Origin: Chamaecrista fasciculata
Taxonomy: Eukaryota; Streptophyta; Magnoliopsida; Fabales; Fabaceae
NCBI GenBank assembly: GCA_003254925.1
Contig: QANZ01042616.1
Span: 85,566 to 149,565, forward strand
Reading direction: 5' to 3'
DNA: 64,000 nucleotides
Shown here in pieces: positions 24,092 through 36,396 of this stretch. Every line of letters starts with the position of its first letter. Position 1 is the first letter of the stretch. The position numbers were made by a program, and so were the translations under genes. The notes under the pieces were generated by a model that was given only the letters and a program-made list of their open reading frames with translations, searched no databases and was not told the DNA's origin.

Positions 24092-25289
24092 AGCATGAGT
24101 GATACTCGGAACAAGTAATTTTATTGATTTCTGTTCTACAAAAAATGGTTTCATTAAGAAAAATAGCAGATATGTAACTCAGCTCCTCTGTAATTAGGAG
24201 CTGAAAGTATATTTTTATCGGTGTATAACTCAGATCAGTTTTTATGTTGGATCCAAAAAAAAAAAGATCAGTTTTTATGAAGGTCCAAGTAACAAAAATA
24301 TTCGTTGATAATGCCATTGTGGTAGCTTCTTCTTTAGCCAGTTTTGACATAACTACGAGTCGCGTTGTATTACCTGAGGCGTCAATACTCCTCTTGAACA
24401 ACTCTACGAGAAGCATGTGGAATGAGTGCCAACAATTAATGTGGGTCGATGCAGAGGGAAACACCAGCTCATGTAGAAACCTGAAAACCTGACACTGAAA
24501 TTGACTTAGTTATATACGAGGAAGAATTTAGTACCTGAATTAAAATAGCAGCCAACAAATAGCTTAGCAGATCAAAATGCTGAATATGAGAAAAACTATA
24601 TTACCTGAAAGTCTGAACCTTCCCTCAACATCTGAGAGAAGCCATCAATCTAACGCTTCTGAAAAAAAACAAACACCATTCTTGTTTTCTATTTTGGTTT
24701 ATAGAAACCCGTGATATGTACAGTGTACTAAGAACATTAATGAAGCTGTAATAATGGAAAAGTATGGGAACTGGCAAGTGGCGTATATACATCTAAAAAG
24801 TACGTGACATTCCCAGCACGATGTAAAATTTGGAGAAACTATTATGAACTGCTTCTAGAGCATTGGCAAACCACCAAGTAAAATTATGATCAAGTCTTGT
24901 AGTTGAAGAGTTCACGGACTATGTTGACTACAATAGATTTAAGCAACTCGTTGATCGTCATGCCCAGGGGAGTTTTGACATTAAAGGGCATAGCTCTGAA
25001 ACCGAGGACACGGAGGTAGTATCAGCTTTGATAGAATAGGAAAAAATTGAGTTTCATGACTGGTATTTATATTCTACCTCGGTGATAGAATCTGTTTGCT
25101 TCTGACGAACTCCGTCTAGAGAGAGATGGCAATACTAGGGATTGAGTAGGAATATTTAAAAATAATATTTCAAATTATAAAAGAAGACTCTACACTTTAG
25201 TGCAAAATAAGATGATACAGAAAAGCACGCAATTTTATTGAAGATGAGATCCTCAAATTATTGACGTCAATCCTTGAAGAGAAAAAAAT
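24092..25289. other. Intergenic with one coding-like fragment
   Basis: Plus-strand 24892-25040 reads SLVVEEFTDYVDYNRFKQLV, then DRHAQGSFDIKGHSSETEDT and VVSALIE before a stop. After the stop the frame resumes with KIEFHDWYLYS. Its codon pattern and acidic, ordered look suggest the last exon of a decayed gene, but I cannot name the family. The rest (24092-24890) has no convincing frame. About 25140-25289 is the 3' flank of mevalonate kinase. Confidence 0.35.
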
Positions 25290-27422
25290 TCAAGATGAAA
25301 CCTCAAAGCAAATTTCAACACCTTTCCCACCAATTCCAGTCATGATACATTGAAATTTGCTTGATTCCAGTTCAGAAATGACTTTGTCGACGATGATTCG
25401 TGAGAGCACTGGTTCAAGAGGTGTCAAGGAAGAAATATAAGAGGCAGAGGTTAAAGAGTAAGAAGAGTTTTCCATATTTATTTAAGACGAAAAGGGTAAG
25501 CAAATATAACACAGGAAATTCATTAACTTAATGCCAACAGAAAACCTCAGAAACACACCAGAAACAAGACTATAAGGGTAACTTAAAAGGATACAGGTTG
25601 GCAGCAGTGTCAGAACACAGCCTCCTCCACCAGCTCCTGTCAATTTGGAAGCTAACTTGTACTTTAGTGTTGTTCGAAGAACCGTTTCTATTGTGGCATG
25701 ACTGACCCCCATACATTGGAGCAAACCTTGACTCATATCAATTAAATCTTCTATCTTCTCTTCTTTTTCAGTTACAGAGAGGTTATCTGGTGCAGGTGAC
25801 TGGATAATAGTTGCCAATTCCTCGCTAATAGAATCAACAGCACCGAACACAAAAGTCATTACATCCGGGTGCCTTAGTGTCCTCTCCGATACACTAGACA
25901 CCAATGCCTTTGTGTTATGCCCTACCTTGGTGTTAGTAATGAGTATTTTAAGTGGCACAGTTGACTTCATATGTGTCAATTTACCAGATTTGAAGCTGAT
26001 CATGTGGCCTGATAACAGTAATTTTTGTGTCATTTGCACATTTGAAGGCAAAATGTCTCGAACGTTAGACCAAAGCAACATCTCATCAGGAGAAAACTCA
26101 AGAATAACACAAATGCAGTATCGAAGCAAATATATGATAATTGGGAATTTCAAACTAGTCTTTGCACTATTGTGTATGTCTCAATTTACTTATACAAACC
26201 AATAGCTGATGGATGACTTTAAACCATTTCCATATCACTTCTGTAATAATTCTAGGTGAGTTAGATGACACACCCAATATCGCTTGTTTCCATAGCTTTT
26301 TCATGACAATAGGTGTGAAAAACCATATAATCCAATCCGTACTGAGGCATGCAATAGCTTCAATAGTAGTTTTTACCACAATAAAGTGCAGAGAGACTAG
26401 TTCCAAATGGAAAAATAACAGTGACAAAAAAAAAAAGAGCATTCACAATGCAATTTGCCAACATAGCTACAGGCTACAGCGTACCATATGTGCTTACTGT
26501 GTTGTCAATTCCAGATGGCCTACCATGAATGAGCTTCTCACCTTCTAAAGCCCATTTATTTATCAATTCAAGCTCCCTTTCCCCAAATGATAACCAACCT
26601 TTATGGTTCATATCTAAACTAACGGAATCAGTAAAAGCTAGCAGCGCAGCTGCCAGTGCTACACAGAAAGATGCTGACGAACCCAGGCCTGAGTTCAGAG
26701 GAATTTCAGAAGTGACAACTACCGTAGCAGGTTTAAATCTACATGAAGAGAAAACAGAATCAGAATGCAAACAGGAAAAGAAAAAAAAAACAAACAAACA
26801 GTGGATTATGAAAATTCATAAATGATTCGCACCCTCTAATAGATGAGTACAGCCAGAGAAAGGCTGAAACTCCAGAAACAAGTCCAATTTTTGCGTCTGG
26901 AATATTTTGTTCTTCAACCAGAGCTGCAATTGATTTGGAAGACTCCATGGAGCAAGAGATAGGCGATAAAGAGGTTAGGCTACCTGATTTGGGCAATGCT
27001 TCTTTAATTCTAGTAATTGTCCAGGAAAATTCTAATGCCATGTCCTTGAGCTGGAGTTTTAACTTGTGGTCATTCTCTAAGAGAAAAGGCAGAAGTTCGA
27101 TGAGAATCCAGTGAGCAAGCTACATAGGATTTGGATACAGACTCTTATTTTAAACATATTATATCAATAAAATTCTTTGAGCAATCAACAGTGGTAAAGA
27201 GAACTAATGCCAAAGATAATTTGAACTGAATCGAATACCAAATTAAAGTTGATGGCAAACATCAAACATAGGTGAAAAAGGGAGAGTACCGGAGTGAGAG
27301 GGGCAGCGTAGAGAAACGTAGGTGAACAAGTCAAGGGAAGTAGCAACGGCGGTGGATCCGTGTCCTACAGCGTGTTCGCCGGAAAGTATAATCTTCCCTG
27401 GAGCTCTGGTTTTAATCTCCAT
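25290..27422 (-). CDS. MVK: Mevalonate kinase
   Basis: Five exons (27422-27290, 27076-26833, 26738-26485, 26008-25595, 25408-25290) join to 387 residues. The protein catalyses ATP-dependent phosphorylation of mevalonate to 5-phosphomevalonate, the step after HMG-CoA reductase in the cytosolic isoprenoid pathway. It is a GHMP kinase: N-terminal RAPGKIILSGEHAV with Lys10, the ATP-binding loop PLNSGLGSSAS (139-149), and the C-terminal glycine-rich KLTGAGGGGCVLTLLP. The segment HGRPSGIDNTVSTYG also matches the family. Length is close to Arabidopsis MK (378, from memory). I set the start at MEIKTRAPG. An in-frame ATG upstream (27476) adds 18 residues that are not family-like. The exon 4 donor was chosen so that LLPT joins LLSRIIVDKV. 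No damage seen. Confidence 0.96.
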
Positions 27423-27559
27423 ATCCTGCGTTTTCCGGTGAATCTGTGATCTCCTCACTTTCTCGCTTTCACTCAATATTTCGTTTCATGCATTCTTTCT
27501 CATCCTTCGTATCGTCCACGACGTACCTCGCCTTGGCTTGGCACAGAAATAATATATAT

Positions 27560-28006
27560 AGGTTAAAAGAGCAAATTTGATCCTATATCTTTTTCTGAGT
27601 TCTCAATTTGGTCATATCTCTTATTTTGTTGCACTTTTGGTCCTATAACTTAATTTGTTGTACTTTTGGTCCTGTAACTTATTTTGTTGCACTTTTGGTC
27701 CTATATTTTTGTAAATGTCCTAATTTGATCTGATATTTTTTAATCAAGTTGTAAAATTTGTCTCATATCTTAGTAAAAAGATCAATCTTGATCATTTTGT
27801 AAAAATATGAGACGTTTTCTGCACTTGACCCAAAGATATAGGACCAATTCTGTAATTGACTCAAAGATATGAGACTAAATCTGTAACAAAAAAAGATATG
27901 AGACCAAATTGGAAACTGACCCAAAGATATGGGACCAAAAGTGTAAAAAAAATATCCGACCATACTGAGAATTGAGAAAAAAATGAGACTAAATTTACGA
28001 TTTCGA
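27560..28006. mobile_element. Foldback element of TTTTGGTCC family
   Basis: The left half carries repeated GTTGCACTTTTGGTCCTATA and TTTGGTCATATCT motifs. The right half carries their inverted forms (GATATGGGACCAAAAGTGTA, AAAGATATGAGAC). The arms mirror each other around about 27790. Ends near 27560 and 28006 are approximate and no target duplication was resolved. The right end abuts the GC-rich minisatellite without a gap. Confidence 0.6.
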
Positions 28007-28553
28007 CCGGGCCGGCCCGAACCGAATTTTTTCGACTGGACCAACCTGAGCCAAATTTTTCTGACCGGGCCGGCCAGAAACTGAATTTTTTTGACCGGGT
28101 TGACCCAAGCTGAATTTTTCCGACTGGGCCGGCCCGAACCGAATTTTTTCAATCAAGTCGGCTCGAACTGAATTTTTCCGACCGAGGCATGACGAGCTGA
28201 ATTTTTTCGATCGGGTCGTCGGCTCGAAACGTATTTTTCCGACCGAGGTAGGTCGAGCTGAATTTTTTCGACCGGGCCGGCCCGAACTGAATTTTTTTGA
28301 CCGGGTCAACCCAAGCTGAATTTTTTCGACTGGGCCGGCCCGAACCGAATTTTTTCAATCGAGTCGGCTCGAACTGAATTTTTCCGACCGAGGCATGACG
28401 AGCTGAATTTTTTCGACCGGGCCGGCCCAAACCGAATTTTTTCGACTGGCCAGTCGGAGCCGAATTTTTCCGGCCGGGCCGGTCCGAACCGAATTTTTTT
28501 CGACCGGGTCGGCCTGAACTGAATTTTTTCGACCGGGCCGGCCCTAACCGAAT
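28007..28553. repeat. GC-rich 29-bp minisatellite with higher-order repeat
   Basis: About 19 copies of a 28-32 bp unit, consensus GACCGGGCCGGCCCGAAC plus CGAATTTTTTC. Units diverge, but the series GGCCGGCC / GACCCAAGC / GGCCGGCCCGAACC / TCGGCTCGAAC / GAGGCATGACGAGC occurs twice in the same order. The copies of ACCGAGGCAT lie at 28181 and 28387, giving a 206-bp higher-order period of seven units. It is very rich in CG dinucleotides and unlike the AT-rich surroundings. All reading frames through it are repeat artefacts. Confidence 0.9.
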
Positions 28554-29179
28554 TTCTCAAATAAAAAAAAAAGTTTGAGAATCAAAAGAAACAAAGATTA
28601 GATTGAGGACCAAAAGATAACAAAAAATAACTTGAGGACCAAAATGAAACTAACCTCATAGTTTGAAGATCATAATGACAATTTAAGTTTAAAATTGTTA
28701 AAAAAAAATAAATTTGGGCTACCCAAGCCCAAGCCATGGGTTTGGGTATATACTTGGCCCATAATAATGGATACATTTTTATTTGGGCTTGAACCATTTA
28801 CATAAAAAGCCCATGGGCTTGAGCTTGGGTAGCCCAAACCTGGCCCATGAGCAGGTCTAATTGTAGGTCTAATTGTAACTAATAGATGAATAGAATAGCC
28901 CGACGTTGGCTAGTTATACTTGTTACTTGAGTAGTTTTGGTGCATGCAAAAGCAAAACGTTATGTCGTATGAAGATCTCTACTTTCCAATTATAGGTGTC
29001 TTTTGATATTGTTTAAGCATCTTGTAAATGTAGCTAATCGTGCACAATATAAGTCGGGTCTTAATTAATGACAACATCCACGGTTTAAGTTTTCATAGCA
29101 AAACGAGCATACTGATCACTATATATCAACAAGAATTTATTTTCTCTTGTTCTTTTTTTAAACACATTAATTAGCATAA
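28554..29179. other. Repeat-derived intergenic DNA
   Basis: 28590-28690 is the second copy of the dispersed repeat seen at 140-270. About 28716-28745 (TTTGGGCTACCCAAGCCC..) and 28808-28836 (..AGCTTGGGTAGCCCAAA) form an inverted repeat with roughly 29-bp arms and a 60-bp spacer, rich in GCCCA/TGGGC. The remainder to 29179 is the 3' flank of the amidase gene. Confidence 0.55.
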
Positions 29180-32012
29180 TCACAGTGGACAAGCTGCTCT
29201 CTCCTCTTTAATGATGTCATAAAGACGCTCAACAAGATTAAGCAAGAACCCATCTGCACCATGTCTGGCCAAAAGAGAAACTGATATAGGAAGATTATTA
29301 TGCATCCCCAGTGGTATGTTAACCTGTTGAATACCCAAAAACAATATAATCATTATAAACATTCTTAACTTTAATTGAAAAAGGAACACCTTAGATTTCC
29401 TGTGATTCACAATATAAACATTATAAGTTTAATTGTAAATGGAACATCCTAGATTTGCTGTGATGCACAAAACACAACGAACCTGGCAAAATCCAGATAC
29501 TCCAGCAATGGACAAGAGGGCAAAAGCCTTAGCACGAAATATTTCTAGATCAGATGTATTTGTTTGTAGTTTTGGTGGTGGCCCTGGAACTGTGGGAATA
29601 GCGAGCACACCAAAATCCTGAAATTTTTCAAACACAAATTGTGTGAATGACAGAAAATCTTAATGAAATGGGAGATGTTCTAGTTTGTTCTTCCACCATT
29701 TGTTCAAAATCAAAACATGGTACTTTGCTAGTGACAACAATTAAGTCTTTGCTATTGACTTCAGAGTTGGGATTGTTCTATATGATGCATAACAAGCATG
29801 AGCTATGATCAGTCTTATACTGTAGATTTTAGAGAGGAAGAAAAGGTATGACTATGTGAAGAACAAGAGTATCAGGAGGGTTAACATAAGGTCAAGTAAG
29901 CAGAGATTATCAGTAGGCTATGGATATATTTCAGATATCATAAATCTGTGTATGAAAGAGAGAAAAGGTACCCCAAGAAGAGCAGAAAGAGCATCACGCA
30001 GTTCTCCTTTTATAGAATGACAGAGTTCAACGTTCTCTCCTGTTGTCTTTAGGGCTTCTGCTACACGTTCTGATATCCCTGGACCTATGTTAGGTTTCAC
30101 TGTATTAATCCATTCACCATGATTATTCTTGAACTCATACCTATGTGTCAAGTAGTAAAGGAAGCAAGGAAACATATTTCAAACAAAGGCAGCCCAGATA
30201 AATTAAACAAGAGAATAATTATCGGTCACCATACAAAAATAAGGATTGGCAGAATAATATTAATAACACCTCTGAAGCAATCGCATGGCACTTGAAAGGG
30301 CTGCTAGTGATGGAATGTTATATACTTGGTCTGTGTAACTATTACTCATGAACTGTTTTAGAGTTGGAACCTGGGATTTTACATAGTCCCCAAGATTTTC
30401 ATGCTTCAAAACATCACCTACATTGGAGAACACAAGGAAAATAATCTCACTTAGATACAAACATCTATGTATCAACTAGATAACAATAAATCTACCATGT
30501 CTGCTTGCTCACCTCCATATAACTTCTCTATTGCTTTAATGAGAACTTGCGTTCCTAAATTATGTGGAATGTTTGAAAGCTGGAAACAATCGTCTGCAAT
30601 GATAATGTGAGTAGGTCTGACGGGTGCTACTTCATTTAATTGCAGTAGTACACGTCCTACTTTGCTCAAAATCATAGGTTCCCTAGCAAACCATCCTAGA
30701 TGTGAAGATGGGAAGAAAAAAAAAATGAGTCTATGAAAATGCTCAACTTGTGAAGCTGCTGTTACAAGGCTGCACACCATATAAATTAGGAGAAGAGAAG
30801 TGAAGATCCAAAATTCAGACCAACAATTTCTGAAAAAGATAAGATAAACCTGCCTTCTGGTTCAAGATCATAATTTTTCCCAAGACTTGACTAAACAAGT
30901 AAACCCATATGCATAATGTGTATTGAATGAGTGTGTTTGATTCTGAACAGAAACATATAATAAGCACATCAAAACCATTGGTGCATCATATAAAGTTCAA
31001 AAGAAACCAAAGAATAACTCTTTTGTGTGTTCCCCAATTTAATCAACCATGTAACTCTTCAAGATTTTTCGGTTACCTTTTCCATGATGCATTCATTAAA
31101 AACATAAATTTAAGAAAGCTACCAAATCCGTTGTTCCTTACCCACAGTGTCAAAACTTTGTGCCATAGGAACCACTCCAGATTCTGAAACAGCTCCATGA
31201 GAAGGACGAAACCCAAAAATGCCACAATAAGAAGCAGGAACTCTCACACTTCCTCCAGTGTCAGTTCCTAGCGTAAAAATACATAGACTCTTCTGGTTCA
31301 ATTTATTAGCCAACTGAGGCCATAAATAACGCATGGAAGAATAGCTTACTTAATTACCTAAGGAGAAATCAACAAGATTTGCAGCAACTGCAACAGCAGA
31401 ACCACTAGAAGAACCTCCTGGCACCCGATCAGGTGCACACGGATTCCTGGGTGTGCCATAGTGTACATTCTCTCCGTTTATACTGCCAAATCAAAAAAAA
31501 GAAAATAACACTCAGCTATATGATTCAAGATATGCTGTGAATACTCATATAGTCATATGTTTCATCACCATATATACAATTTTACTCATATGTCTATTGA
31601 TTTTCAGAATTAAAAATCATATTTTTGCAACTCTAAATCAATGAATTAGAACCTGTAAGCCATTTCGTCCATGACAGTTTTACCAAGACAAGTGGCGCCT
31701 CCATTTAGGAGAGCCAATACAGCCGGAGCAGTTGATGTAGCCACCGGATGAGTCTTGGCCCAATCAGGATTCCCAAATCCACTCACATGCCCTTCCACAT
31801 CAAATCTGTTTCAATCACAAGTAGGTCTTCAAAATTATAACTTTAGGCTCAGCAAATAACAAGAGCTTAATAATTTCAAGAGAGAGTGACACAACTTACA
31901 GTTCTTTGACTGCAAAGGTAAGAGAATTCAGTGGAAGACCTTGAGGCGAAGAAGAACTTGGTGGTAGAATGAATTTCTCAGTGAAAGCTCCGTAGTCTGA
32001 GACTGTAGCCAT
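29180..32012 (-). CDS. AMI1: Amidase 1, indole-3-acetamide hydrolase type
   Basis: Nine exons (32012-31900, 31805-31653, 31482-31358, 31267-31142, 30695-30513, 30417-30270, 30140-29972, 29617-29483, 29323-29180) give 431 residues. The protein is an amidase-signature hydrolase; the Arabidopsis orthologue converts indole-3-acetamide to the auxin indole-3-acetic acid. The Ser-cisSer-Lys triad is intact at exactly the numbering reported for that enzyme: Lys36 (FAVKELF), Ser113 in PGGSSSGS and Ser137 in [16 protein letters not shown]. Other family blocks are [46 protein letters not shown] and [13 protein letters not shown]. There is no targeting peptide; the known enzyme is cytosolic/nuclear. All introns are GT-AG and phases agree. 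The C-terminus ends ERAACPL. It is not one of the tetratricopeptide-bearing TOC64/OM64 relatives. Confidence 0.96.
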
Positions 32013-32603
32013 ATCTGTAGCAGAGTTAAAAATATGACTAATAGCTCGAGCTTTACGCTCTATTATTACTACAGAGGGAAGCAAATACCAAATAGCACTA
32101 TATAGCAGGTTATTCTCCACCTCTCAACTTTTAACTCTTTGAATTTTTTATTGGGTTCTTTTTGTTTTTGTTTGTTTTCTTCTTTCCTCCCTCTAATTCT
32201 CGATAAGGACAAGTGTACAACTGCAAATGCAAAATTTCATTGGCCAATCCTTATATCGCTGAGCCAGCAATAGCATCGTATTAAATAAGTTGTCATTTTC
32301 TCGAACTCACAGGCACTTTCAATTATTATTGTTTCATCTATGTTCTATTTTTCTTCCTTCTCTGACTCTTTCTAGTCTTTTTTTTTCTTATTATTCTTCT
32401 TCTGCATTGGTTATTTTGGATACGGTTAGAATCTCCCACATGGAGCTGAATAAACTTCATAATTCGTATCATACATTGGGGTGATTAAGAATATGAATGT
32501 TGGTATATTGAAACCCGGAAAGAAAAACGCTCGTTACTATGTGAGAAACAATCCACATACTCGTACAATGATAAGAGCAACAAAGGAATAGAAAACATAG
32601 AAT
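32013..32603. other. Intergenic between AMI1 and RING genes
   Basis: Short spacer holding the AMI1 promoter (read leftward) and the 3' flank of the RING gene. There is no coding frame of note, and pyrimidine-rich DNA at 32150-32420. Confidence 0.6.
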
Positions 32604-34923
32604 CTATTCATTTCCATCAGTGTCCTCATCAAATATATACAAGTAGGGAATCACAGTTGAGCGATCAATAAATTCATTCTGAGATGGATGTGTATTAACC
32701 CCAGGCGAGCTCCATCCTAATCGCTGTATGTAAACTGCATCATAGGCTTCAATATTCAATCCTGAAGCAAGAAACAGTTGAACCTCGTCTACAAATCTGT
32801 CAGTCCTTCCAGCTAAAAAAGGCCTTGCTGCTTCAGAAACTGAGATCCTGAACTCCCCCTGTTTCTTTTCAGGTTCCTTAGTAAGAGAATTTTGCTCTCT
32901 CCTGCAAGTATAACAATTGACTGCAACCATTAATTTTTCACACTAAGCTTATGCTAAATCAATTTAACCAATGTGGAATTGGTTCAAGTGATAAACGACT
33001 TGATATCGTTTAAGAAAGGTCTCGGATTTGAGACATTGTAAATGCAACTATCCCTATTGAGAGACTCTCCTAGTATAATCAGATGTGAGTCTGGATTAAT
33101 TAATCATAATGAAGTCCCTAGGATAGGGTGGGCAACCAAAAAAAAATCAATTTAAGATAAATAAAGATTTTTACCTTGTCAATGATGCATTTATCACTCC
33201 AAGGATATGGTGCACAATGATGTCAACATCTTCCTCCTATAAATTAAACAAAAGAAAGTATAAGATGATGATACATGTCAGGAGAAAATCAGAAATGAAG
33301 AGAATAATTCACACAAATCTGACACAAAGCAATAGGCAAAACAATCTGATAAACTCCTTACCTGGACAAGAGCTTGAATTTCCCTTCTTAGCCAACTCTG
33401 AAGCCAATAGTTTGGTTGATAATACTTATGAGACTTCCAATACCGTGATATATTGAAAATGTCATCTAAGATACCTGAGAAAGCATAGACTTACACATCA
33501 AGCATAACTATAATTTGGCAGGAAAGTAACTAACTACTAAGCAAGAAGCACCGAGTCAAATGACAAGTGGTAGTGGACCTTGTTCAGTGTAATAGCATTG
33601 TAATCTATATCTGTGCGCTCTGGATAGGATAAAACTGCACAATCAATTAAAAGGAAAAAGTAATTAAAGATATTCCTACTCAAAATTTTAACTTAAAAGC
33701 ATCAACTAACTGAGACAGACCTATCCCCAAAATCCCCATTTATATAATGCCGCTGAAAACAACTTCCATCAAATCCATATATGATAGAAAAATTTTCTGT
33801 CTGCATATTAGACATAAACTATCAAGTCAGTAGCTCATACTATGTAAAGTTGGCACCCTATGTTCAGTGTTCTATTATTCTATTCTCCAGTTAGCTGTCT
33901 AAAGTCATCATCTAACAGTTCTTCGTTGAAACTCTCTAGGAAGGGGCTCATCATGGAAGAAAAATGCAATAGAGCTAATTCGCTATGTATTGCTAAAGAA
34001 AATTACAATATGTACCGTTCAGTTCCAGAAGTTGAAATGTAATGCACAAAAGCAAACCTTGCAAAGGGGGCATTTTACAGAAGAAGGTGGAGAATGATGC
34101 TTGCCCGCAACCACCTTAGTCCATCGTGAAATGCAGTTGAAGCAAAACTTATCTGCAACACAAGAATGACAATGAGAAAGAAAAAAATATCATGTTCTTC
34201 GATCCAACCATCATAAATTATCATATCATGGAGCAGCATGATTAAAATAAATTAAAAAAAAAAATAAAAAATCTTGCACAGAAAGTAAGAAACAGGGCCA
34301 AGATTTTCCATACAAAATAGGCACCACAGTTCATATGGCGACTAACAACCAAAATCCTGCATTTAAAGATTTTCCCTAGTTATTAGGACCAAAATTAGTA
34401 GCATCCAAGATCCTTTCAAATAATTCTTACCACCTTCAAACATCTTATCACTCGCAGAAATTGTGGGTATCTGAAATTCGCAAGTTTGAAGATTTTCCAC
34501 CTTCACCAAACACCTCCATGAAAACATAATGATACTTAAAGGGTCCAACTCAATCGAGCCTTTAATACGTTTAAATATTATACTGTTTATAAAAAAAAAT
34601 CTTTCTCCTCGGGGATTGGAGAACCTACAGGACCCGAGAAGAAATTAAACTGTAATACCAATTTATCAAGCTTCTATATTCAACATTTTGTACAGTATTA
34701 TAGTAAAATCTAGCGATATTGTCAAATATCCCAAAGTACAAGATTAAAGAAAAACGAAAAAGAATTTGTTTCTGCAATCAAAGGAAAGGGAGGGCGTACG
34801 ATAACATTTGTCGAGGTAGGATTCCTGAACCAAAGGTCCCAAGCAGATGGGGCAGCAACTAGATTCCTCCGAATCCGAGGCCGAGGATACACAAGTCATC
34901 TGATTCATTGCCTTGTCTTCCAT
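32604..34923 (-). CDS. RING finger protein, Topors-like
   Basis: Seven exons (34923-34800, 34152-34058, 33800-33721, 33634-33579, 33474-33362, 33236-33175, 32901-32604) give 275 residues. A C3HC4 RING near residues 23-72 reads CPICLGPLVQESYLDKC, YHKFCFNCISRW and KCPLC; the zinc-ligand histidine is completed across the first intron, which fixes the donor at 34800. The RING is followed by SFILSRAHRYRLQCYY, an aromatic-rich segment (YWKSHKYYQPNYWLQSW), and a C-terminal domain with TDRFVDEVQLFLASGLNIEA and an acidic end (FDEDTDGNE). RING proteins of this kind are E3 ubiquitin ligases. The resemblance to Topors is from the RING and the following segment and is tentative, as are substrate and location. 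The arrangement matches At3g05250, as I recall it. Confidence 0.85.
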
Positions 34924-36396
34924 ATTTTTTTGCTCTCCGATCCAAAGTCTTTCATTCTTCGTCCTGGCTAGCCTCTGAGTCTTACTTCATTTACATTCTT
35001 TCTTCATTCCGTCGTTGGTGAAAACTTCATTTTAGTGTTCGAATTATAAAATACCTTTCTGTTTTTAATTCTCAAACTTTTTTCCTTTCATTCTAATCCT
35101 CAGGTTTTTTTCAGTTATTTATCCTTAAGTATTAAACAGATAAATCGATTTCTTACCAAAAAAAAAACAGAGAAATCGATTTTTTTAATTATAAATTATA
35201 GATAAATTTTTAACTGATTTTTTATTTTTTCATCAATTCATTTATTATTTATTATAAAAAATAATTCCTTTAAATTTAGTGTCCCATTTTAAAATAATGA
35301 TAAAAAAAGGAAATCATTTTTAGAGTTAGATTAAACAAATGAAAAAGTAAAGACTACACTGACATAAAAAGAAACTTTGATTTTTTACCTTCAATTATAT
35401 GTTTTTCGGTAGAAAACCATCATTTTTTTGTTTTTGGTCAATCATGAATCTTTTTTTAGGCCTGAAAATCATGAATCTATTTCGCACGTTTTCACCATAC
35501 AGGCTTGGCCCATTGGGCTTTTATGTTTTTATGTTTATTCCTATGCCTCTCCTTCACGGTTGATCATTTTTACTTCCTACTTCTCTGGTCATGTCATCTA
35601 AGCACCATAGACGAATTTTTCAAGCCGAAACCAAGCTTCGAGTCTTCAAATTTAATGTTCTTCAAGGTTGGCGCCTCTCTCTTTCTCTTTCTTTTCACAC
35701 ATGTGCGCAGTAGGAAGCAGGTAGTAATGATCAATGGCTTACATGTTTTAATATGCTCTGGACTGGAATTATGTGCCCACCAAAAGGAAACTTAGGAAAG
35801 TTAGCAATAGAGTGGAGGTTTCTGATTATTAATACCACTTTGTAGTGTTAGGATATGCTTGAATTTTTTCTTTTTCCATGATTTCTGATCTTTTCTTTTT
35901 TACTTCAGCTTATTCCATATTCCCCAATTTCTTTATACTTGCAGCAAACGAAATGATTGAGCTCTTGGATGCCTAATCTAGTAGTCTGCAATTGAATGTC
36001 AAATTTGGATAATACTCGCAAGTCGGAAAAATTGAAGAAATCATCCGCCGCTATAGGTAGTTTGTGTAACTGTACATGAAATTAGGTAGTTATACTGATA
36101 GCAGATGAAGGGTTTTCGTGTTTTAAGAACTTGTTTGAGTGACCCAAAAGTTTACTGCAATGACAAGCTTTCTCTCGGTGACTTGGATGCTGAGCATTTT
36201 GGATTCATGCGTGTAATATGATGGGAACTTGGAATAGAGCTGTTGGGTTTAAGTTTCCAATGTAGTAGTTTTGGTTTACTCCGATGGGAACAGCAAAGTG
36301 TATTATCCCTTGGTCCGTTTTAGCTGTTCTCCAGAGCCACTCACTATAATATACGGCCATAGATGTGGCATTGTGACCTACCTAAATAAAACATTG
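34924..36396. promoter_or_regulatory. Divergent promoter region, RING gene and PPR gene
   Basis: About 1.5 kb between two head-to-head start codons. Around 35506-35520 is TGGCCCATTGGGCTT, two opposed site II elements (TGGGCC/TGGGCT type). TCP factors bind these, and they are common in promoters of housekeeping and organelle-related plant genes, fitting a PPR gene. 35040-35450 is very AT-rich. The frame at 35505-35795 has no family features. The PPR leader may contain an intron, but I could not define it. Confidence 0.5.

Noticed and set aside
28007..28553. CRISPR-like spaced repeats
   Set aside because: Units are contiguous without unique spacers, and the genome is a plant's.
27995..28560. 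Several minus-strand ORFs rich in GRKNSVRA and KKFSSG
   Set aside because: They are translations of the 29-bp minisatellite. All frames stay open because of the repeat, and no start or splice context supports a gene.
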